The translations under genes and the position numbers were made by a program. From an uncultured Allomuricauda sp. (lineage in GTDB: Bacteria; Bacteroidota; Bacteroidia; Flavobacteriales; Flavobacteriaceae): a DNA stretch of 8,065 nucleotides. Positions 1 through 4,418 of the stretch are shown here, in pieces (the stretch's first letter is position 1; every line of letters starts with the position of its first letter). The stretch covers positions 1 through 8,065 of the forward strand of contig CALDPL010000368.1 in assembly GCA_937911965.1 (NCBI GenBank). Reading direction: 5' to 3'. Below the pieces are notes generated by a model, which was given only the letters and a program-made list of their open reading frames with translations, was not told the DNA's origin and did no database searches.

Positions 1-301
1 CCCGCCGTAAATCCTGCTCAAGATGGATGTCCTGATCGTATTTTTCACTAAACTCTTTTTTGCGCTCCCGCAACAGATTCATGTCCGGATCACAAAGCGT
101 TTTGATGCGGACATTATCCTGCGCCATAAAGCTGGTGATGTGATTTTTTCCCCGGCCATTGATACCGAGTACCGCGGCATTGATCCGATCGTTGGCACCC
201 AGGATACGGGTGTTGGCCCAACTTTGAAAGCCAAGCCCCCCTAGGGTAATGGCGGCGGTACCTGTTGTTGTTTTTCTGATAAAATCACGTCTGCTTCCCA
301 T
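1..301 (-). CDS. Gfo/Idh/MocA-family oxidoreductase with Tat signal (3' end beyond the window)
   Basis: Only the first 100 codons are visible; the gene continues off the left edge. The N-terminus contains SRRDFIRK, a close match to the twin-arginine (Tat) consensus SRRxFLK, followed by a Thr/Ala/Gly/Leu-rich hydrophobic stretch. A Rossmann dinucleotide-binding start follows (residues about 42-53, INAAVLGINGRG), then ITSF and a later TLCDPD segment, as in Gfo/Idh/MocA proteins, where the Asp after the second strand lies near the cofactor. Tat export implies the enzyme folds with NAD(P) in the cytoplasm and acts in the periplasm, as known for glucose-fructose oxidoreductase. The ATG lies one base after the stop of the DUF1080 gene, with GAGGAA just upstream as ribosome site, so the two are probably translationally coupled. 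With a DUF1080 partner, a sugar (often C3) dehydrogenase role is likely. The substrate is unknown and the catalytic EKP-type motif is outside the window. Confidence 0.88.
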   Translation of the reverse strand, partial: MGSRRDFIRKTTTGTAAITLGGLGFQSWANTRILGANDRINAAVLGINGRGKNHITSFMAQDNVRIKTLCDPDMNLLRERKKEFSEKYDQDIHLEQDLRR

Positions 302-302
302 A

Positions 303-1682
303 TTATTCCTCTTTGTTGATCTGTAATATCTTGATGTTCTTGAAGCTTACCCGGTCCCCGTGGTCCTGTAAAAGGATGTGTCCCCTGGGAGCCTCTCCAA
401 AATTGGGCCAATCGACATATTTGCTTTCGGAAACCAATTTTCGATAGGACTCGCTTCCCCTTTCGTATTCCAAAACCTTCATCCCGTTGAGCCAGTGTTC
501 CACATGACCGTCCTTGGATTTGATATGGGCGGTGTTCCACTGCCCGATGGCATTGGCCGGTTTGTCCGGATCCGCCTGGATCAGGTCATAGAGGGAGGCC
601 AGGGTACGACTGCCCTGGTGGAATCCCAATTTGGCATCCGGGTGGAGGGCATCGTCCAAAATCTGGTACTCCAGACCGATGGAAGAGCCCGGTCCCTTGT
701 TAAGATCGGTATCCACATAGTATTTGATGCCACTGTTGGCCGCCGGGGTCAACTTGAAATCCACTTTCAGTTCAAAATCCCCATAAAGTTGTGTGGTGAC
801 GATGTCCCCTCCCGCAGCGGATTCCTCTCCACCTGTGGACAGTACGGTCAATTCCCCGTCTTCGATCACCCAGCCCTTTTCCGGAAAGCCATCCAAACGG
901 GCCCCTCTCCATCCTTGGGTGGTCTCCCCATCCCAAAGCATGCTCCAGCCCTCCTTGGCCTCATTGAGGGTCAATTGATTTTTGGTCTGCATGGGCTCCA
1001 AGGGGGTTTCCCTGCTGTAAAGGGACAGGCTGTCGGTCAGGATATTGATGTTGCGCCAGACGATTTCCGTTCCGGCCTCTTGGTCTTTTCCAATGCTGTG
1101 TACCTGTAGGGCGATAAAGCCACTGGAGGTCTTTCCATCGATCAAATGGGCCGTGGGCACCCCGTTGACCCAGGTTTTCAGGGTATCCCCGATGGCCTCG
1201 ATACGGTAGTGGTTCCACTCATTTTGTTTAAAGGCCTGTTGCCCCTGTGGGTTGTCCTCCAGGTTCACCAGCCATCCCCTTCTGCCCTCGTCGTAGATTC
1301 CCCCGCTCCAAGCCCGATCAGAAGGATCGATTTCAATCTGGTATCCGTGGACCCTTCCATTCTGATACTGGGGAAAACTGTTGCTCCTGACCTGTATGCC
1401 GGAGTTCATGGATGGATCCACCAGGTACTCCAGTTCCAGGATAAAGTCATCGTACATGCGATCGGTGACCAAAAATGAATTGGGCGTATCGTGGACGGTG
1501 GTGCCCACAATACTGCCTTCCCGGACCTGATAATCCGCCTCCCCTCCTTTCTGGGTCCAGCCCTGGAGGTCGGTTCCGTTGAACAATTCGGTCCAGGGGA
1601 CATCGTTCCCCGGGGAATCCGCACAGGCTGCACACAGTAGTGCCAATGCCAAGAATTTCACCTTGTTCCTTATAGTTGCCAT
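303..1682 (-). CDS. Lipoprotein with two tandem DUF1080 (3-keto-disaccharide hydrolase) domains
   Basis: This 459-residue protein starts at the ATG at 1682; an in-frame GTG at 1715 would only add 11 residues before the signal. The N-terminus is basic then hydrophobic and ends in LLCAAC, a lipobox-like signal with Cys20 as probable lipid anchor (Cys at -3 is unusual). Two concanavalin-like DUF1080 (PF06439) domains follow, about residues 30-215 and 248-455, joined by a polar linker. Each repeats the family landmarks: LFNG/LWDG plus GW near the start, NSGI (residues 93-96 and 316-319), YQI, an EWNHYRI/QWNTAHI block, a WVNG/HWLNG turn and a closing (R/K)NI.IL strand. Single-domain relatives act on glycosides first oxidised to 3-keto forms by Gfo/Idh/MocA enzymes, and such an enzyme is encoded one base downstream. 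The second domain is closer to the single-domain form; the first is more divergent. Membrane-anchored on the periplasmic or outer face. Substrate unknown. Confidence 0.88.
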   Translation of the reverse strand: MATIRNKVKFLALALLCAACADSPGNDVPWTELFNGTDLQGWTQKGGEADYQVREGSIVGTTVHDTPNSFLVTDRMYDDFILELEYLVDPSMNSGIQVRSNSFPQYQNGRVHGYQIEIDPSDRAWSGGIYDEGRRGWLVNLEDNPQGQQAFKQNEWNHYRIEAIGDTLKTWVNGVPTAHLIDGKTSSGFIALQVHSIGKDQEAGTEIVWRNINILTDSLSLYSRETPLEPMQTKNQLTLNEAKEGWSMLWDGETTQGWRGARLDGFPEKGWVIEDGELTVLSTGGEESAAGGDIVTTQLYGDFELKVDFKLTPAANSGIKYYVDTDLNKGPGSSIGLEYQILDDALHPDAKLGFHQGSRTLASLYDLIQADPDKPANAIGQWNTAHIKSKDGHVEHWLNGMKVLEYERGSESYRKLVSESKYVDWPNFGEAPRGHILLQDHGDRVSFKNIKILQINKEE

Positions 1683-1741
1683 ATGAAAATATTTACTCGA
1701 TTTATTGATTTGCACAGCTCAGGGGAATACCCCAATTTTTC

Positions 1742-2560
1742 CTAGACCCCACTATAGGCATTGAAGCCCCCGTCGATGGGGATGACGGCCCCGGTAACAA
1801 AACTGGCGGCATCACTGATCAGCCAATGAATCGCCCCTTGGAATTCGTCGGCCCTTCCAAAGCGTTTCATCGGGGTATTGTCTATGATAGTCCGACCCCG
1901 TTCGGTATATCCACCATCTTCCTTCAAGAGGAGTTTTTTGTTCTGGCTTCCAATGAAAAAGCCCGGGGCTATGGCATTTACCCGAAGGCCATCCCCATAT
2001 TTCAGGGCAAGGTCCGTGGCCATCCATTTGGTGAAATTGTCCACGGCCGCCTTGGATGCGGAATAGCCCAATACCCGGGTCAGGGCACGGGTTGCCGCAG
2101 TGGAGGACACATTGACGATGCACCCCCTCCCTTCTTCGGCCATCTGCCGTCCAAAGACCAGGCAGGGCAAAACCGAACCGTCCAAGTTCAGCTCGGACAC
2201 TTTATGGAAATCCCCCATGTCCATATCAAAAACACGCTGCCCCACGCCTACCGTGGCCCCGGGAAGATTTCCTCCTGCGGCGTTGACCAGGGCATCGATA
2301 CGGCCCCATTCCTTGAGGATCTGCTGGGATGTGCTTTCCAAAAATTTCCGGTCCAGGACCGATCCCGTAAAGCCAAGGACCTCTGGATATCTGTCCTTGA
2401 GCAGGGCCAATTTACGCTCGACCTTATCCTTGGTCTGTCCCAAGATCGCCACTTTTGAACCTTCCCCAAGCAGGTATTCGGCCAGGCTCCCGCCCAAGGC
2501 CCCAGTGGCTCCGGTGATCACGACCACCTTTCCCGAAATATTGAACAGACCATTTCCCAT
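1742..2560 (-). CDS. SDR-family oxidoreductase, D-mannonate oxidoreductase (fructuronate reductase)-like
   Basis: This 272-residue cytoplasmic protein has no signal peptide. I chose the ATG at 2560; a longer reading to a TTG at 2629 adds 23 residues unlike the family and runs through the putative promoter. The classical SDR layout is present: cofactor loop TGATGALGG (residues 16-24), NAAGGN (93-98), catalytic Ser153, Tyr166 and Lys170 (YSASK), and the IAPGFF loop (197-202). TGxxGxLG, AAGGN, the RG..I...TPM.RFG block (221-235) and the C-terminal IDGGF.AYSGV are typical of SDR-type D-mannonate oxidoreductases, which interconvert D-fructuronate and D-mannonate. No mannonate dehydratase or uronate isomerase is visible, so reduction of another keto-sugar, such as a product of the downstream DUF1080/Gfo operon, is equally possible. 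It is first in the operon, 59 bases before the DUF1080 ATG, and divergent from the Nudix regulator. Family assignment is firm; substrate is not. Confidence 0.8.
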   Translation of the reverse strand: MGNGLFNISGKVVVITGATGALGGSLAEYLLGEGSKVAILGQTKDKVERKLALLKDRYPEVLGFTGSVLDRKFLESTSQQILKEWGRIDALVNAAGGNLPGATVGVGQRVFDMDMGDFHKVSELNLDGSVLPCLVFGRQMAEEGRGCIVNVSSTAATRALTRVLGYSASKAAVDNFTKWMATDLALKYGDGLRVNAIAPGFFIGSQNKKLLLKEDGGYTERGRTIIDNTPMKRFGRADEFQGAIHWLISDAASFVTGAVIPIDGGFNAYSGV

Positions 2561-2579
2561 AGAATCCCAAATTAAATTC

Positions 2580-2593
2580 AGGGCAGTTGCCCT
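2580..2593. repeat. 14-base near-perfect palindrome AGGGCA-GT-TGCCCT
   Basis: Six-base arms meet around a two-base centre, 20 bases upstream of the chosen SDR ATG and probably within its 5' leader. It could be a second regulatory site, or in RNA a five-pair hairpin with an AGTT (plus) or AACT (minus) loop. Nothing shows which, if any, is used. Confidence 0.35.
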
Positions 2594-2611
2594 TTTAATG
2601 TTTCCTGTTTC

Positions 2612-2628
2612 TGTGTACTTTTGACACA
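2612..2628. promoter_or_regulatory. Candidate operator: inverted repeat TGTGT-N7-ACACA
   Basis: Perfect 5-base arms, TGTGT at 2612-2616 and ACACA at 2624-2628, flank a 7-base spacer. The repeat overlaps the plus-strand -7 candidate TACTTTTG and adjoins the minus-strand near match. A dimeric regulator bound here would affect both divergent promoters, so the adjacent Nudix-winged-helix protein is the natural candidate ligand. Short arms mean chance cannot be excluded; operator function is inferred from position. Confidence 0.4.
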
Positions 2629-2667
2629 AATGCTAATTTATAGGATTTCGGGCACGATTAAAAACAA

Positions 2668-3360
2668 ATGAACAATAAAAATAAAATTACGGGAAATAAT
2701 CTTCAGGATTTTCAGGTAAAACCTGATTCCTTCGAATGCTCCATTACCGTGGATATTGCCGTTTTTGGATATGTTGGCAATCGGTTGAAACTTCTATTGA
2801 CCAAAAGGTCGGCCGGTGGATTCCAAGATCATTGGCTCCTACCCGGCGGGGTCATGGAAGCCGATGAAAACTTGAAAGACTGCGCAAATAAGGTGTTGTA
2901 TGCCCTGACCGGGGTCAGGGACATCCATTTTGAACAGGTTCGGGTCTATGCTTCCTTGGATCGACATCCGGTAAAACGCGTGATCACGGTATCCTTCTAC
3001 GCCTTGGTCCGGCCGGAAAACCATTCCCTTGCCCTAAGGGAGAATGTGGAACGGATCGACTGGTTCGATATCGACGGCATCCCCGAAAAACTGGGATTCG
3101 ATCACGGCCAGATCATCCGTGATGCCCATCAATTCCTGAAGAACAACCTCAAGGACAAGCTCATCGTGGGAGAGCTATTGCCGGAAACCTTCACCATGAC
3201 CGAGCTGCAAACCCTCTATGAGGATATATTGGGGGTCAAATTGGACAAACGGAATTTCAGGAAACGAATCTTTCAAATGGAACTGCTCGAAAAAACAGGA
3301 AGGGTGAAAGCCGGGGTCAAAGGGGGCCCCATGCTCTATCGGTATACCAAGAACCCTTGA
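2668..3360 (+). CDS. NrtR/AraR-type transcriptional regulator: degenerate Nudix domain plus winged helix
   Basis: This 230-residue soluble protein has an N-terminal Nudix fold (about residues 22-160) and a C-terminal winged-helix DNA-binding domain (about 165-230). The C-terminal landmarks are LPETFTMTELQTLYEDILG, LDKRNFRKRI, LLEKTG and a final PMLYRY, as in NrtR-family regulators. The Nudix box GX5EX7REUXEEXGU keeps Gly61, Glu67 and Gly82, but the REUXEE core reads KVLYAL (75-80), so the metal-binding glutamates are replaced by Val, Ala and Leu. Hydrolysis is therefore unlikely, and the domain should serve as an effector sensor. This is known for AraR of Bacteroides, a Nudix-type regulator of sugar use. 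It is divergent from the SDR-DUF1080-Gfo operon across a 107-base spacer with an inverted repeat, so it probably controls that operon and itself. Effector unknown; regulation of the GH66/GH31 genes is also possible. Confidence 0.85.
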   Translation: MNNKNKITGNNLQDFQVKPDSFECSITVDIAVFGYVGNRLKLLLTKRSAGGFQDHWLLPGGVMEADENLKDCANKVLYALTGVRDIHFEQVRVYASLDRHPVKRVITVSFYALVRPENHSLALRENVERIDWFDIDGIPEKLGFDHGQIIRDAHQFLKNNLKDKLIVGELLPETFTMTELQTLYEDILGVKLDKRNFRKRIFQMELLEKTGRVKAGVKGGPMLYRYTKNP

Positions 3361-3379
3361 GTTCCAACATTCCTGGATC

Positions 3380-3396
3380 CGAACCGGTCCTGTTCG
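3380..3396. terminator. Weak stem-loop between convergent genes
   Basis: CGAAC (3380-3384) and GTTCG (3392-3396) form a perfect five-pair stem with a seven-base loop, in the 61-base gap where the regulator gene and the lipoprotein gene end facing each other. No clear T-run follows on either strand. It could be a weak bidirectional terminator, but position is the main argument. Confidence 0.25.
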
Positions 3397-3421
3397 ATTA
3401 GTGGTCGCCTCCTTTTATGTT

Positions 3422-4099
3422 TCATCGGTCCCTGTGGAACTCGAATTCACCCTTGATGGTATGGGCAACCTTTTCCCGTTCAGGGGTTCCCGTCTGTACG
3501 GCCAGAAAATATCCCGTACCCTGGAAACTCCCCTTCATGTGGATTAGGGAAGCAATCCCGAAATCCCCTTCTTCCTCGACATAGTCCGTAATCGTTACGG
3601 TGACCGATTCAGACATCAATATCCCGGAGGTAAGATCCGAACTGCCGTCCCCGTTGGGATCGTACAGGCTGTACTCGGATTGGAAGAAGGCGAATTCAAT
3701 ATCGAAAATGGCTTCACCATTTGAAGCGTAAACGGGACCGGATACCTGGGTCCCCAAGGCCATTTGCTTCTTTTCGGCCGGCAGGTTCAGTTGGACCTGG
3801 CGGACATTGTCAGCGGTTCCAAAACCACGGTATCCCAGTCCCACCATACGAATCTCGCCCTCGGTGGATTGAACGTTTCCGATAAGACCCACGATATGGG
3901 TACTGGCATATACTTCTTTTTCGTTGGAGGCCGAAATGAGAAAATCCCCGTTGATTATGGGGCCGGTTATGTCATATACAATGAAAGTCTCCCCTTTTCG
4001 GGATCCGTTGTCATCATCCCCCCCATCGGAGGAGCAGCCAACAAGAGTCGTAAAGATCACAAGGGTCAATATCAAATGCGGTACGTGTGCTTTTCCCAT
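3422..4099 (-). CDS. Putative surface lipoprotein of unknown function
   Basis: I do not recognise the family. The protein has 225 residues from the ATG at 4099. An in-frame TTG at 4144 would add 15 residues, but the ATG follows an A-rich, GAAAG-containing leader and gives a normal signal sequence. Residues 1-21 form a lipoprotein signal ending LVG before Cys22. The mature start, CSSDGGDDDNGS, is acidic directly after the lipidated Cys, like the export signals of surface-exposed Bacteroidota lipoproteins. The rest reads as alternating beta-strand patterns and ends in IKGEFEF, like many small beta-sandwich or barrel lipoproteins. DPNGDGSSD (147-155) resembles a calcium-binding loop. It lies downstream of GH31 on the same strand, but a 319-base gap suggests its own transcription. 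A glycan-binding accessory role is possible from context only. Confidence 0.75.
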   Translation of the reverse strand: MGKAHVPHLILTLVIFTTLVGCSSDGGDDDNGSRKGETFIVYDITGPIINGDFLISASNEKEVYASTHIVGLIGNVQSTEGEIRMVGLGYRGFGTADNVRQVQLNLPAEKKQMALGTQVSGPVYASNGEAIFDIEFAFFQSEYSLYDPNGDGSSDLTSGILMSESVTVTITDYVEEEGDFGIASLIHMKGSFQGTGYFLAVQTGTPEREKVAHTIKGEFEFHRDR

Positions 4100-4230
4100 C
4101 TTTCTTTTTGTTTGGTTGTTATACAGATTCCAGATTTTCTTCAATTTGTGTTGAAGGGGGCCGGACCGACCTTTGGAATCGGGATTTCAATTTAAGGGGG
4201 GTCCTGCCCAATGATGTAAAACTAAGGAAG

Positions 4231-4288
4231 GTGCTGTGGGTACCATGACAAAAATGGGCCAAGGGATGCATCAAATGGGACACAGCAC
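4231..4288. repeat. Inverted repeat GTGCTGTG...CACAGCAC enclosing smaller hairpins
   Basis: GTGCTGTG at 4231-4238 pairs perfectly with CACAGCAC at 4281-4288 across 42 bases. Inside lie CCAT (4243-4246) with ATGG (4254-4257), and the interrupted palindrome CCA-AGG-GATGCATC-AAA-TGG at 4259-4278, whose core GATGCATC (4265-4272) is perfect. As minus-strand RNA this would sit in a long leader of the lipoprotein gene and could fold as a small branched structure; as DNA the palindrome could be a protein-binding site. An eight-base match in a gap this size is not strongly significant. Confidence 0.35.
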
Positions 4289-4353
4289 ACAACAAATTGA
4301 TTTTGTGTCGCTTAGACTTGCATTTTTTGTTATGTTTTGAGAATAGAACATCA

Positions 4354-4380
4354 CCCGACGACAATGGAAATTGTCCTGGG
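4354..4380 (-). terminator. Stem-loop downstream of the GH31 gene
   Basis: GACAAT (4360-4365) and ATTGTC (4370-4375) form a perfect six-pair stem with a four-base loop. CCC (4354-4356) and GGG (4378-4380) can extend it across a small internal loop. It begins 38 bases after the GH31 stop on the minus strand and is followed by TGATGTTCTATTCTC, which is only moderately T-rich. It may terminate or stabilise the GH66-GH31 message. Confidence 0.4.
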
Positions 4381-4418
4381 TTCGGAGGGTCCCGGGAACC
4401 GTGTACCTATTGGTCCCC

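Larger units (their letters stand above)
2561..2667. promoter_or_regulatory. Divergent promoter region between the SDR operon and the Nudix-type regulator
   Basis: This 107-base AT-rich spacer separates two divergent start codons and must hold promoters for both. On the plus strand TACTTTTG at 2616-2623 exactly matches the Bacteroidota -7 element TAnnTTTG, giving a leader of roughly 40 bases for the regulator; a good -33 TTG at usual spacing is absent (only TTT at 2593-2595). On the minus strand TAGCATTTG (2635 to 2627) is a near match with one extra base. Neither start has a strong Shine-Dalgarno sequence, as is normal in the phylum. Confidence 0.6.
4100..4418. other. 319-base gap between the GH31 and lipoprotein genes
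   Basis: I see no convincing gene here. An 81-codon minus-strand frame (4364 to 4119) has an unremarkable, basic, low-complexity product and no family resemblance. The gap should hold the end of the GH31 transcript (stem-loop at 4354-4380) and the promoter of the lipoprotein gene, but I find no exact TAnnTTTG on the minus strand. G-runs occur at 4156-4160 and 4196-4201. Two inverted-repeat structures at 4231-4288 are listed separately. Confidence 0.6.

Noticed and set aside
378..1109. A 243-codon plus-strand open frame antisense to the DUF1080 gene
   Set aside because: The minus strand carries two well-preserved DUF1080 domains; the antisense frame is a compositional shadow.
1683..1741. GGGGAATACCCC followed by AATTTTT as a terminator between the SDR and DUF1080 genes
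   Set aside because: The stem is only four pairs and the T-run is on the plus strand, where no gene is being read; the genes look co-transcribed on the minus strand.
2561..2629. A 23-residue N-terminal extension of the SDR from a TTG at 2629
   Set aside because: The added residues do not match SDR N-termini, which start just before the first beta strand, and the extension would cover the divergent promoter elements.
4119..4364. An 81-codon minus-strand frame in the gap upstream of the lipoprotein gene
   Set aside because: No signal, domain or plausible composition; it overlaps the start of the lipoprotein gene's leader and looks like random open sequence.
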